Source: Bacteroidaceae bacterium (GTDB lineage Bacteria; Bacteroidota; Bacteroidia; Bacteroidales; Bacteroidaceae). From it: 42,724 bases of DNA. The first letter of the stretch is position 1. Each line of letters opens with the position of its first letter. The stretch covers positions 1 to 42,724 of the forward strand of contig JAFZFF010000095.1 of assembly GCA_017556045.1 (NCBI GenBank). Direction: 5' to 3'. Shown piece after piece: positions 1 through 7,789 of this stretch. The notes beneath the pieces were generated by a model that was not told the DNA's origin, searched no databases, and saw only the letters and a list, made by a program, of their open reading frames with translations. The translations under genes were made by a program, and so were the position numbers.

Positions 1-237
1 CAGGGCATGGCTCAGCTCGTGACCCAGGGCGCTGAGCACGGCGATGACATCTACCTTGTTGACACTGGTGGCGAAGCCTATGTGCTCTGCCATCTCCTTG
101 GTAGTGATGGGCGGCATGGGTACTACGCTTACTCCCATCAAGGGATTCTGTACTGTGGATTCACCCTGTAGGTCATAGCGTGGGTTCAGCTGATACGCTA
201 TAGTACCAGATCTTTTCGTTGCTTTGGTCTTTCTCAT
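1..237 (-). CDS. HU-like DNA-binding protein, N-terminal part (runs off the window)
   Basis: The gene reads on the minus strand from an ATG at 237 and leaves the window after 79 codons without a stop. The first 40 or so residues are a basic, Tyr/Pro-containing arm (starting MRKTKATKRSGTIAYQLNPR). They are followed by a helical segment (ITTKEMAEHIGFATSVNKVD, then VIAVLSALGHELSHAL) that looks like the first two helices of the Bacteroidota HU/IHF-like fold. Family members bind DNA without strong sequence specificity and help shape the nucleoid. The DNA-contacting beta arms would lie outside the window, so the assignment rests on the N-terminal pattern only. It is transcribed away from psd. Confidence 0.62.
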   Translation of the reverse strand, partial: MRKTKATKRSGTIAYQLNPRYDLQGESTVQNPLMGVSVVPMPPITTKEMAEHIGFATSVNKVDVIAVLSALGHELSHAL

Positions 238-251
238 AATTTTTTCTTTAT

Positions 252-353
252 AACCACGGATTTCTCGGATTACACAGATTATTTAGTCTATCCCCTATGA
301 AAAGAATGCTTATAGTACTCTTTTAATCCGTTAAATCCGTGCAATCTGTGGTT
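252..353. repeat. Inverted pair of degenerate 9-bp tandem arrays
   Basis: The left arm (252-280) reads as three 9-mers ending in GGATT or AGATT after AACCACGGATT. The right arm (325-353) is its approximate reverse complement, with three 9-mers starting AATCCGT or AATCTGT. The arms differ at about 6 of 29 positions and are separated by 44 bp. Similar CACAGATT-type repeats are widely scattered in Bacteroidales intergenic DNA. A stable RNA hairpin could form here, but no U-tract follows, so a terminator role is not clear. Confidence 0.6.
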
Positions 354-376
354 TTTATCAAAGTTTTTAGTTTATT

Positions 377-452
377 GATGGCGACCATCCGCACGGATGG
401 ACGCGTGCATCCGCGCGTATGTAGGCGTCGATATGTGCGAATGGTCGCCATC
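377..452. repeat. Long hairpin with 18-bp arms
   Basis: Positions 377-394 (GATGGCGACCATCCGCAC) and 435-452 are reverse complements with one mismatch. The 40-bp interior contains smaller GACGC/GCGTC and GGATG/CATCC pairings, so the whole unit can fold into one extended structure. It resembles a REP-type palindromic unit more than a gene. Confidence 0.65.
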
Positions 453-695
453 GATAACACGCAAATGCAGCTGCAAATTTAAGCAAAGACAAGGACTTTT
501 GCAAGCAATCGAGCGCACTGGCTTCGGCCATTACCTGAAGCGCATGGGTGCTCCGCAGGCAAGGGTAAAAAATCGCCGACTCTATGGGGTGAGGCTTCGC
601 ATGGCGGCGTGACAAATGAGAATTGATAATTGAAAAGTGACAATGGAGAATTGGCCTGCCGGGTGGAAGTTATCGTTATCGTTAACGTTATCGTT

Positions 696-724
696 GGCAG
701 CGAAGCGCGCCGCGCTTCGCTGCC
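696..724. repeat. Nearly perfect 29-bp palindrome
   Basis: The 14-nt arms 696-709 and 711-724 (GGCAGCGAAGCGCG and its exact reverse complement) flank a single central C at 710. GTTATC-like hexamers precede it, and the shared 30-bp repeat begins inside its right arm at 719. Confidence 0.8.
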
Positions 725-748
725 ATGCCACCCCAAAAATAAACTTTT
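719..748. repeat. 30-bp dispersed repeat, copy 1
   Basis: The 30 bases here are identical to 7905-7934; both begin GCTGCCATGCCACCCC and continue into an A/T-rich half. Copy 1 lies about 195 bp before the psd start and copy 2 about 173 bp before leuA. On the minus strand the A/T half contains TATTTTTG (741 down to 734), which fits a Bacteroidota -7 box. Confidence 0.8.
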
Positions 749-886
749 TCCACCTGAAATGGGGTAAAAATCTGGAAAAAGTCCGATGAAATGGGGCTTT
801 TTTGAAGATAAGCGGCATTGCGAAGAATAAAATTAGCAATCTTTCAAATTCAAAAAAATCCTTTAGATGTCAATTATTCGTAATTT

Positions 887-920
887 TTCTTGCTCCATTG
901 AGGGATAAACTCTATATTTG
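887..920 (+). promoter_or_regulatory. Probable psd-pssA promoter
   Basis: A perfect TAnnTTTG -7 box (TATATTTG) lies at 913-920. A weaker TTCTTG match at about 887-892 fits the expected -33 spacing. Transcription would start near 926, only a few bases before the psd start codon, so the leader is very short. Confidence 0.6.
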
Positions 921-942
921 CGCAATTATAATAATGTATACT

Positions 943-1629
943 ATGCGAAAACTACGTAAAATACGTCTTCACCATGAGGGAAAGCATCAGCTGACCGTCG
1001 GCTTCTTCGTATGGCTGCTGGCCAATGCTATCGTCTACTATTTCACCTATCCCGAATTGCGTGGGGTGTTTATCCTCTTTGCGGTATTCACCACTACGAT
1101 ATATGCATTGTTGATTAACTTCTTCCGTTGCCCCCCGCGCCGATTCCCTGGCGATGATACCCAAAATATCGTGGTGGCTCCTGCCGATGGTAAAATCGTT
1201 GTCATCGAGGAGGTGGAGGAGCCTGACTACTTCCACGATCGACGACTGATGATCTCTATCTTCATGAGCCCGCTCAACGTACATGCCAACTGGTATCCTG
1301 TGGATGGCGTTGTCAAAGAGGTGACCCACAACAATGGTAAGTTTCACCGCGCCTTCTTGCCCAAAGCAAGTACCGACAATGAGCGCTCGATGGTGGTGAT
1401 GGAGACCCCCGAGGGCAAAGAGGTGATGGTACGTCAGATTGCCGGTGCTATGGCACGCCGTATCGTGACATACGCTAAGCCTGGCGAAGAGTGCTTCATC
1501 GACCAGCACTTCGGCTTCATCAAGCTCGGCTCGCGCGTCGATATATACCTGCCTCTCGGCACTGAGGTATGTGTCACCATGGGTCAGAAGACTACAGGTA
1601 ACCAAACGGTAATCGCAAAACTGAAATAA
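943..1629 (+). CDS. psd: Phosphatidylserine decarboxylase, short pyruvoyl-enzyme form
   Basis: It decarboxylates phosphatidylserine to phosphatidylethanolamine, the last step in making the main membrane lipid. The 228-aa length matches the compact archaeal/Bacteroidota PSD-A type. An N-terminal hydrophobic stretch (about residues 15-50) is followed by conserved [21 protein letters not shown] and an [15 protein letters not shown] motif. The LGS site sits near the C-terminus; Ser197 would become the pyruvoyl group on self-cleavage. I chose the ATG at 943 because [15 protein letters not shown] matches the usual family start. ATG 934 would add three residues. The open frame extends upstream to 802, but that part precedes the promoter. 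The stop overlaps the pssA start (TAATG), so the two are translationally coupled. Confidence 0.94.
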   Translation: MRKLRKIRLHHEGKHQLTVGFFVWLLANAIVYYFTYPELRGVFILFAVFTTTIYALLINFFRCPPRRFPGDDTQNIVVAPADGKIVVIEEVEEPDYFHDRRLMISIFMSPLNVHANWYPVDGVVKEVTHNNGKFHRAFLPKASTDNERSMVVMETPEGKEVMVRQIAGAMARRIVTYAKPGEECFIDQHFGFIKLGSRVDIYLPLGTEVCVTMGQKTTGNQTVIAKLK

Positions 1630-2324
1630 TGCGCCGTCACATCCCCAATACGATCACTTGCTGCAACCTGCTCTCAGGCTGCGTGGCCGCTACGTTTGCC
1701 TTTGAGGGCATGTATCTGTTGGCCTTTGTATTTATCATCGCAGGTGCTGTATTTGACTTTTTCGATGGTCTCACCGCTCGTGCTCTGAAGGTGAGCTCAC
1801 CCATCGGCAAGGAACTCGACTCACTGGCCGACGTTATCACCTTCGGCCTTGCCCCTGGCACTATGGTTTATAGCTGGCTATGCGAATGTGCCGAAGCCAA
1901 CCTCGGCGCGTCAGTAGCAGTGGTGGTACCATATTTTGCATTTATCCTAGTTGCCTTCTCGGCACTCCGTTTGGCCAAGTTCAATGTTGATGAGCGCCAG
2001 ACAAGTTCGTTCATCGGCTTGCCCACACCTGCCAATGCCCTCTTTTGGGGAGCTTTGGTGCTTGGCTCACACGACGCCATAGTGGCTCGCCCCTACGGAT
2101 GGGTCTTGGTGATTGCCTTGGTGATGCTCTTCTCATGGCTCTTGGTGGCCGAGATACCCATGTTCTCGCTCAAGTTTAAGAGTCTGGCATGGAAAGCTAA
2201 TCGCACGGCCTACATCTTCCTGCTTGTCAGCCTCGTACTGCTCATCCTCCTCGGCCTCAATGGCCTATCTGCAGTCATTGGCTGGTACATCATCCTGTCA
2301 ATACTGACACAAAAGCGCGCATAA
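1629..2324 (+). CDS. pssA: CDP-diacylglycerol-serine O-phosphatidyltransferase
   Basis: It makes phosphatidylserine from CDP-diacylglycerol and serine, feeding Psd directly upstream. The CDP-alcohol phosphotransferase signature is complete: Asp46-Gly47, Ala50-Arg51, Gly60, Asp64 and Asp68, where the acidic residues bind the metal ions. About seven hydrophobic segments mark it as an inner-membrane protein. At 231 aa it has the usual length of the Gram-positive/Bacteroidota type. The ATG overlaps the psd stop codon. Confidence 0.94.
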   Translation: MRRHIPNTITCCNLLSGCVAATFAFEGMYLLAFVFIIAGAVFDFFDGLTARALKVSSPIGKELDSLADVITFGLAPGTMVYSWLCECAEANLGASVAVVVPYFAFILVAFSALRLAKFNVDERQTSSFIGLPTPANALFWGALVLGSHDAIVARPYGWVLVIALVMLFSWLLVAEIPMFSLKFKSLAWKANRTAYIFLLVSLVLLILLGLNGLSAVIGWYIILSILTQKRA

Positions 2325-2352
2325 TCACCGAGGTGAACCTTTTGGCACGCTA

Positions 2353-2382
2353 TTTGTCATACCTTTACCGTAACTATATTTG
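2353..2382 (+). promoter_or_regulatory. Promoter of the DUF4834 gene
   Basis: A -33 TTTG at 2353-2356 and a perfect -7 TATATTTG at 2375-2382 are separated by 18 nt. The start codon at 2395 follows only 12 nt after the -7 box, so the transcript would be nearly leaderless. Confidence 0.6.
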
Positions 2383-2394
2383 ATAGAAAAAACT

Positions 2395-2667
2395 ATGTTT
2401 AGCTTTATATTCCTTATCCTATTCCTTGCCGTCCTATTCATCTTTATTATAGGAGGCTCTATCATACGCGGCATCCTCAACCTCTTGTTTGGTCGCCGCA
2501 CTCTCTTTGGCCAATACTCTACTCAGCGCCCGCACTCTCAGTCGCAGGCTCACCAGCAGCAGTCCAATACGACCAACAAGACCCAGCAGACCTCATCGAA
2601 GAAGCGCAACAAAATCTTTGACGCTTCGGAAGGTGAGTATGTAGACTTTGAAGAAATACACGACTAA
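2395..2667 (+). CDS. Small DUF4834-like membrane protein
   Basis: This 90-aa protein has one N-terminal membrane segment (about residues 3-32, rich in Phe, Ile and Leu), a short GRRTLFG junction, a Gln/Ser/Thr-rich linker and an acidic C-terminus (EGEYVDFEEIHD). This layout matches the Bacteroidota DUF4834 family, whose function I do not know. A TTG at 2380 could extend it by five residues, but that codon overlaps the -7 box, so ATG 2395 is preferred. It has its own promoter. Confidence 0.75.
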   Translation: MFSFIFLILFLAVLFIFIIGGSIIRGILNLLFGRRTLFGQYSTQRPHSQSQAHQQQSNTTNKTQQTSSKKRNKIFDASEGEYVDFEEIHD

Positions 2668-2770
2668 GAAGTTATTTCGGATTTTATCGTTAATATGTAT
2701 TTGAGAAACTTTTCGGATTATCTGAGGTTATTCCTTGGCTTTAGATGTAGCATAAGTGATAATAAATCGT

Positions 2771-2778
2771 TACTTTTG
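2771..2778 (+). promoter_or_regulatory. -7 box of the glycerophosphodiesterase gene
   Basis: TACTTTTG fits TAnnTTTG and lies 20 nt before the ATG at 2798. No clear TTTG stands at the -33 distance. Confidence 0.45.
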
Positions 2779-2797
2779 CGCAACTAAAGTTTATAGT

Positions 2798-3553
2798 ATG
2801 GCAAAAAGGTTTTGGATTGGGGCAGTTACCCTCATGATTTGCCTTGCAAACATGCAGGCACAGACTCAGGTAATCGCTCATCGTGGGTTTTGGAAGACGG
2901 AAGGTTCGGCACAAAACTCTATCACAGCATTGGAGAAAGCGGCAGAGGCCCAAGTCTATGGTTCTGAGTTTGATGTACAGATGACCATAGATGGCAAGTT
3001 GGTGGTGAACCACGACAGCAGCATAGAGGGAATGATCGTGACAGAAACGTCCTATAAGCAGCTACGCACACTGAGAATCAAGAATGGCGAACAACTGCCC
3101 ACACTGAAGAAGTACCTCAAGAGAGGCAAGAAGCTCGACATCAAACTTATCTTGGAGATAAAGCCGCTCACCACCCCAGAGATGGAGTGTCAGGCTACTG
3201 CTAAGATCGTAAAGATGGTAAAGCGAATGCGATTGGAGGAGCAGGTGGAGTACATATCCTTTAGCATGAATGTGTGTGAGCAATTGGTAAAGTTGACCCC
3301 AACATCAGAGATTGCATATCTCAATGGCGATATTGCCCCCGCTGCACTGAAAGCTAAGGGCATCAATGGCATTGACTACCGCTATAACGTGATCACTGAA
3401 CATCCCGAGTGGGTGGAGGAGGCTCACCGCGAAGGCATGAAGGTAAACGTATGGACCGTAAATAAAGAGGACCTGATGAAGCGCCTCATCGATATGAAGG
3501 TGGATTACATCACTACCGACCATCCCTTAGAGGCAAAGGCGATGACAAAGTGA
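2798..3553 (+). CDS. Secreted glycerophosphodiester phosphodiesterase family protein
   Basis: The 251-aa protein starts with a signal peptide (about residues 1-21, ending NMQAQ), so it acts in the periplasm or outside the cell. The GDPD barrel begins at once. Metal and catalytic residues are visible: His28-Arg29 (IAHRGFW), Glu57 and Asp59 (SEFDV), and His72 (VVNHD). The family hydrolyses glycerophosphodiesters to glycerol-3-phosphate and an alcohol. The usual PENT after HRG is replaced by AQNS, a moderate deviation. I use ATG 2798, which follows the -7 box and gives a proper signal peptide; the frame is open further upstream. A 66-bp gap separates it from the GH51 gene. A role in scavenging from lipid head groups or teichoic-type polymers is inferred. 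Confidence 0.88.
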   Translation: MAKRFWIGAVTLMICLANMQAQTQVIAHRGFWKTEGSAQNSITALEKAAEAQVYGSEFDVQMTIDGKLVVNHDSSIEGMIVTETSYKQLRTLRIKNGEQLPTLKKYLKRGKKLDIKLILEIKPLTTPEMECQATAKIVKMVKRMRLEEQVEYISFSMNVCEQLVKLTPTSEIAYLNGDIAPAALKAKGINGIDYRYNVITEHPEWVEEAHREGMKVNVWTVNKEDLMKRLIDMKVDYITTDHPLEAKAMTK

Positions 3554-3619
3554 GAAGGCATCTTCGCTAAATCAAAAAAAAGCACTAACTCTACACACAA
3601 ACCCCATAATATAGATAAC

Positions 3620-6100
3620 ATGAAGAGAAAAGGTATATTATATATGGTACTCGCAGTGCTCGGCATGAGCGCTCAGGCACAGACCGCAGTGCTCAACGTA
3701 GATGCATCGCGCGAAGGCGTAAGCATCAGTCCTACCCTCTACGGATTGTTCTACGAGGAGATAAACCATGCCGGAGAAGGTGGCCTTTACGCTGAACTTA
3801 TACAAAATCGCTCGTTCGAAGATGAGGCATTACCTATACGCAATCGTCGCTTCGGAGCCAATGGGGAGGGTGAGCGCTTTGGCGGACATCCTGCACCAGG
3901 CACAATCCCCGCATGGTATGCAGTCAATAGCACAGGAGCCGCAAGCCGTATGGAGATCACCACAGAGAATCTACTCAACGGAGTACAGCAAAAGGCTCTT
4001 TGCTGGACTATCACCGAGGCAACTCCCGAGGCACCTGCAGCAATCGCAAATACAGGATATTGGGGCATCGCATCGACCAAGGGAGACACATACACACTTA
4101 GCTTCTGGGCTCGTGCCGACAAACGCTATAAAGGCAATATCAATGTAGGCCTGCAGAACAAAGATGATGACACATGGTGCGCCAAGGCAAAAGTAAAGTG
4201 TCGCATCGGCAAGAAATGGAAGAAGTACACCATGACCTTCACCCCTGACGCAGATGTGGACTATACACGCTTCGTCATGACTGCTGACACACCGGGAACA
4301 CTCTATATAGATATGGTATCACTCTTCCCGCCGACCTTCAAGAACCGCGCCAATGGTTGCCGCAAAGACTTGGCAGAGATGCTCGTGGCACTTCACCCCA
4401 AGTTTCTCCGCTTCCCCGGAGGCTGCTTCGTAGAGGGCACATCTCAAGAGACTGCCTATGAATGGAAGCGCACGATAGGCCCGCTCGAGGAGCGCCCGGG
4501 CCACTACAATGGCAATTGGCACTATCCCGTGACTGATGGCATGGGTTACCACGAGTACTTGCAGTTTGCCGAGGACCTCGGCGCTGAGCCGCTCTACGTG
4601 GTCAACGTAGGTATTTGGCACGGCGGATTCGTACACCACGACAGCATTGGCGAGTACATACAGAATGCTCTCGATGCCATCGAATATGCTAACGGAGACA
4701 AGAGCACCAAATATGGACGTCTGCGTATTAAGAATGGACATCCCAAGCCTTTCGATATGAAATATATTGAGATAGGCAATGAGAACTACCAGCCTCATGC
4801 CCATGAGCAGAGCGACCATTACGCAGAGCGTTACATCCAGTTCTACAACGCCATCAAGGCTCGCTACCCCGAAATGCAGATCATAGGTAACGTAGAGTCA
4901 TGGGGTACTGACTATCCCACATGGCGCAACGAACACCCCGTAGATATGCTCGATGAGCACTATTACCGTTCGCCCTCATGGTTTGCTGGCAAGTACCACC
5001 ACTATGACAACTATGACCGCAAGGGTCCTAAGATCTATGTAGGCGAGTATGCTGTGACCTCTGACTGCGGAGAAGGTAACCTTAAGGCTGCTTTGGGTGA
5101 AGCTATCTACATGATGGGCATGGAAAACAATAGTGACGTAGTGACTATGTGTAGCTACGCTCCCGTATTTGTCAACATACACGATAAGACCTGGATGCCC
5201 GACATGATACGCTTCGATGCTGCTCATAGTTGGGGCTCACCCTCATACTACGTGCAGCGCCTCTTTGCAGAGAATGTAGGCACTACGATGGTGACCTCTG
5301 AGATGACGCAGACACGTCGCCCGCGCCCCACACTATTCAGTATCGGCCTGGGTTCATGGAACACTGAGGTAGAGTATAAGGATGTAAAAGTGACAATTGG
5401 TGATTCACGATTCACGATTGACGACTATAAGTTCGGTAAAGGAAAATGGGCTATTAAAAATGGTATCATCAACCAAAGCACACAGACTACGGAGTGCGTA
5501 GCTATTAGTCACGAGGTTTTCAACGCCACATCGTACGACCTCACCCTCAAAGCCCGCAAGAAAGCTGGTGACGAAGGCTTCCTTATCATCTTTGACTACT
5601 TTGACGAAGACAACTTCAAGTGGTTCAACCTCGGAGGATGGGGCAATACCCTCCATGGCATTGAGACCACAATGGCAGCATCTAAGAGCACCACAAAGAC
5701 CGCTGCAGGATCTATTGAGAAGGGACGCTGGTATGACATACGCATCGAAGTGCGTGACACGCAGGTACGCGCCTTCATCGACGGGGAACTCGTACACGAC
5801 ATTGAGATAGGCTATCCCGATATGCTCTATGCCAATGCGATGATAGACAAGAATTCCGATGAATTGGTAGTGAAAGTCGTAAACTTCGATGATATAGACA
5901 TCCCCGTACAGATGAATATCAAGGGCGGAGACATAGCATCTGCTACCGTCACACAACTCACTGCAGAGAATGGCAAGGCTGAGAATACCTATGATGCCCC
6001 CGCGCATGTAGTACCCACTACTATCAAGCCAAGCATCAGAGATGGACGCTACACAGCACCAGCCAACTCGCTCACCATTTGGCGCATGAAAAAGAAATAA
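3620..6100 (+). CDS. Secreted alpha-L-arabinofuranosidase, GH51 family
   Basis: The 826-aa protein removes terminal arabinofuranose from plant arabinans or arabinoxylans. A signal peptide ends near residue 20 (GMSAQAQ). Residues about 25-70 carry the family start (TLYGLFYEEINHAGEGGLY). Residues about 110-235 form a CBM4/9-like jelly-roll. The barrel then follows with FLRFPGGCF near 263. The acid/base is Glu388 in IEIGNENY and the nucleophile is Glu476 in IYVGEYAV. Residues about 590-750 look like a concanavalin-type (LamG/DUF1080-like) sandwich inserted before the last beta-domain strands; this architecture is common in Bacteroides GH51 enzymes. No SusC/D pair or sugar sensor sits next to it, so it is not in a recognisable polysaccharide utilization locus here. 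Confidence 0.93.
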   Translation: MKRKGILYMVLAVLGMSAQAQTAVLNVDASREGVSISPTLYGLFYEEINHAGEGGLYAELIQNRSFEDEALPIRNRRFGANGEGERFGGHPAPGTIPAWYAVNSTGAASRMEITTENLLNGVQQKALCWTITEATPEAPAAIANTGYWGIASTKGDTYTLSFWARADKRYKGNINVGLQNKDDDTWCAKAKVKCRIGKKWKKYTMTFTPDADVDYTRFVMTADTPGTLYIDMVSLFPPTFKNRANGCRKDLAEMLVALHPKFLRFPGGCFVEGTSQETAYEWKRTIGPLEERPGHYNGNWHYPVTDGMGYHEYLQFAEDLGAEPLYVVNVGIWHGGFVHHDSIGEYIQNALDAIEYANGDKSTKYGRLRIKNGHPKPFDMKYIEIGNENYQPHAHEQSDHYAERYIQFYNAIKARYPEMQIIGNVESWGTDYPTWRNEHPVDMLDEHYYRSPSWFAGKYHHYDNYDRKGPKIYVGEYAVTSDCGEGNLKAALGEAIYMMGMENNSDVVTMCSYAPVFVNIHDKTWMPDMIRFDAAHSWGSPSYYVQRLFAENVGTTMVTSEMTQTRRPRPTLFSIGLGSWNTEVEYKDVKVTIGDSRFTIDDYKFGKGKWAIKNGIINQSTQTTECVAISHEVFNATSYDLTLKARKKAGDEGFLIIFDYFDEDNFKWFNLGGWGNTLHGIETTMAASKSTTKTAAGSIEKGRWYDIRIEVRDTQVRAFIDGELVHDIEIGYPDMLYANAMIDKNSDELVVKVVNFDDIDIPVQMNIKGGDIASATVTQLTAENGKAENTYDAPAHVVPTTIKPSIRDGRYTAPANSLTIWRMKKK

Positions 6101-6106
6101 ACTGGC

Positions 6107-7447
6107 ATGCTACGTACACTCAGTAACTACAAGAGCGACTACCGCGCAATCATCTCACTGGCCATCCCCATTGTCATCGGACAATTGGGTGGTATCATCA
6201 CTGGCATGGCTGATACACTGATGGTAGGGTGGCATAGCACGTATGAACTGGCAGCCTCATCATTTGTCAACAATGTCGTCAATGCCTTCATCATCACTGG
6301 CACAGGCTTCTCCTTCGGCATAACTCCCATTGTCTCTGAAGCCTTAGCGCAGAAGCGACACTGGGCGATAGGAAGCTGGCTCAAGAATGCCATTGTAGCC
6401 AATACGCTGACAGCACTGCTCATCGTGGCCATACTCATGGGCATATACCTCAACGTAGAGCGCTTGGGGCAGCCCGCAGAATTGATACCCATCATCAAGC
6501 CCTACTTTGCCGTAGTCATGGCATCGATCCCTCTCGTAATGGCAGCCAATGCTTTCCGCCAATTTGTGGAAAGCATCACTGACGCCAAGGTCTCGATGTG
6601 GATACTCATAATAGGCAACACACTCAATATCATAGGTAACTATCTGCTCATCTATGGTAAATGCGGCCTCCCCGAGATGGGACTCTACGGAGCAGGCATC
6701 AGCACCTTGATATCTCGTTTGATCATGTTACTGATGTTTATTGCCGTCTTCGCCACTAAGCGTCGATACGCTTCTTACCGCTTAGGCTTTGCAGCCTCCA
6801 AGGTAGAGCGAGTGTCACTGCGTAAACTCAATGCCTTAGGTTGGCCCATCGGCCTGCAACAGGGCCTTGAAGCTGCCACATTCTGCTTTACTGCTATTAT
6901 GGTAGGTTGGCTCGGTAGTATAGAACTTGCAGCTCACCAAATAGCTATCACCATCTCCACGGTAAGTTACACAACATTCCTTGGCATCGGGTCAGCAGTG
7001 GCCATACGTACGGGGTATTTCAAGGGAGCTAACGATTGGCACCGAGTGAGAAAGATTACTGTAGCAGGACTCCACATCGGCATACTGACCTCTACCATCG
7101 TATGCTTGGCACTGTGGATTATCCGCAACGATGTGAGCGCACTCTTCACAGACAACACCGAGGTGACTGCCTTTGTGGTAGCACTCCTCCCCATACTTAT
7201 ACTATACCAATATTTTGACAGTGCGCAGATAATCTTCGCCAATGCTCTACGTGGCTTAGCAGACGTAAAGTCTATCATGTGGATATCCTTCATCACCAAT
7301 TTCCTTATAGCCATCCCCGTGGGATATCTCTTAGGTTTCCCTTGTGGCATGGGCATTGCAGGTATTTGGATTGCCTACCCAGCAGGTTTCCTCTTTTCTG
7401 ATATTCTGCTCGGTGGACGAGCTCTACGGCTGATGCGCAGGAAATAG
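6107..7447 (+). CDS. MATE-family multidrug or metabolite exporter
   Basis: This 446-aa integral membrane protein has about twelve hydrophobic helices in two similar halves. The opening AIPIVIGQLGGIITGMADTL matches the MATE (NorM/DinF) start, and GWPIGLQQGLE near residue 245 marks the second half. Family members export drugs or metabolites in exchange for Na+ or H+. It starts 6 bp after the GH51 stop, so the two are probably cotranscribed, but a functional link is not evident. A hairpin terminator follows. The substrate cannot be told from sequence. Confidence 0.9.
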   Translation: MLRTLSNYKSDYRAIISLAIPIVIGQLGGIITGMADTLMVGWHSTYELAASSFVNNVVNAFIITGTGFSFGITPIVSEALAQKRHWAIGSWLKNAIVANTLTALLIVAILMGIYLNVERLGQPAELIPIIKPYFAVVMASIPLVMAANAFRQFVESITDAKVSMWILIIGNTLNIIGNYLLIYGKCGLPEMGLYGAGISTLISRLIMLLMFIAVFATKRRYASYRLGFAASKVERVSLRKLNALGWPIGLQQGLEAATFCFTAIMVGWLGSIELAAHQIAITISTVSYTTFLGIGSAVAIRTGYFKGANDWHRVRKITVAGLHIGILTSTIVCLALWIIRNDVSALFTDNTEVTAFVVALLPILILYQYFDSAQIIFANALRGLADVKSIMWISFITNFLIAIPVGYLLGFPCGMGIAGIWIAYPAGFLFSDILLGGRALRLMRRK

Positions 7448-7480
7448 CAATACACATGACCCAAAAACAATCAAATAATA

Positions 7481-7526
7481 GGGGTGTAAACTGACAAAAA
7501 TAGTTTTCACCCCCTTTTATTGTATT
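7481..7526 (+). terminator. Rho-independent terminator after the MATE gene
   Basis: GGGGTGTAAACT (7481-7492) pairs with AGTTTTCACCCC (7502-7513) with one mismatch and a 9-nt loop, followed by a T-rich tail. Confidence 0.75.
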
Positions 7527-7557
7527 TTACCAACCTACATACTTTACTTTGGAGTGT

Positions 7558-7565
7558 TACTTTTG
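7558..7565 (+). promoter_or_regulatory. -7 box upstream of the 51-codon ORF
   Basis: TACTTTTG matches TAnnTTTG and is followed by GCACC, as at other starts in this window. No good TTTG lies at the -33 spacing, so strength is uncertain. It would give a leader of about 45 nt. Confidence 0.4.
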
Positions 7566-7618
7566 CACCGACATCAGTGAAAAGATTTACACAGTCTCAA
7601 CTCCAAATATCTTAAGGT

Positions 7619-7774
7619 ATGAAAAGGAATTATTTTCTACACGCATTAGTAGAGGTCAAGTCGGAATTGCTCGTTTGTCGCACCAAGCTCACACTGCCCA
7701 TAATAAAGCCTCAAGGACATGACACTCCCTACCTACGTCGCCGTCTACACCTGCGGGGGCCATGGCATAGTTAG
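7619..7774 (+). CDS. Candidate 51-codon leader peptide or small protein before leuA
   Basis: The ATG at 7619 opens a 51-codon frame ending at TAG 7772-7774. Nine of 51 residues are Leu and five more are Val or Ile. Close to the end, three Leu and four Arg codons fall within eight codons (LRRRLHLR), and three of the nine Leu codons are CTA, which the neighbouring leu genes use little. A -7 box lies upstream and A/T-rich hairpins lie downstream. This fits a leader peptide whose translation senses leucyl-tRNA, but a second promoter closer to leuA weakens the case. It could also be an independent small protein or chance. I recognise no family. Confidence 0.4.
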   Translation: MKRNYFLHALVEVKSELLVCRTKLTLPIIKPQGHDTPYLRRRLHLRGPWHS

Positions 7775-7789
7775 TCAACAATACTCCCA

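Larger units (their letters stand above)
238..942. other. Palindrome-rich intergenic region before psd
   Basis: This 705-bp gap holds no convincing gene. In order it contains an inverted pair of 9-mer arrays (252-353), an 18-bp long hairpin (377-452), a low-complexity AATTGATAATTG-type spacer (613-655), a hexamer array of the GTTATC type (669-695), a 29-bp nearly perfect palindrome (696-724), a 30-bp sequence repeated at 7905-7934, and finally the psd promoter near 890-920. The two overlapping 70-85 codon reading frames here follow the palindromes and look accidental. Confidence 0.7.

Noticed and set aside
367..615. Overlapping 71- and 82-codon ORFs on both strands
   Set aside because: They cover the 377-452 hairpin, have no promoter and show no protein-like pattern; both are by-products of the palindrome.
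802..942. N-terminal extension of Psd to 275 aa
   Set aside because: The extra 47 codons precede or contain the promoter, and family members start at [17 protein letters not shown] sequence.
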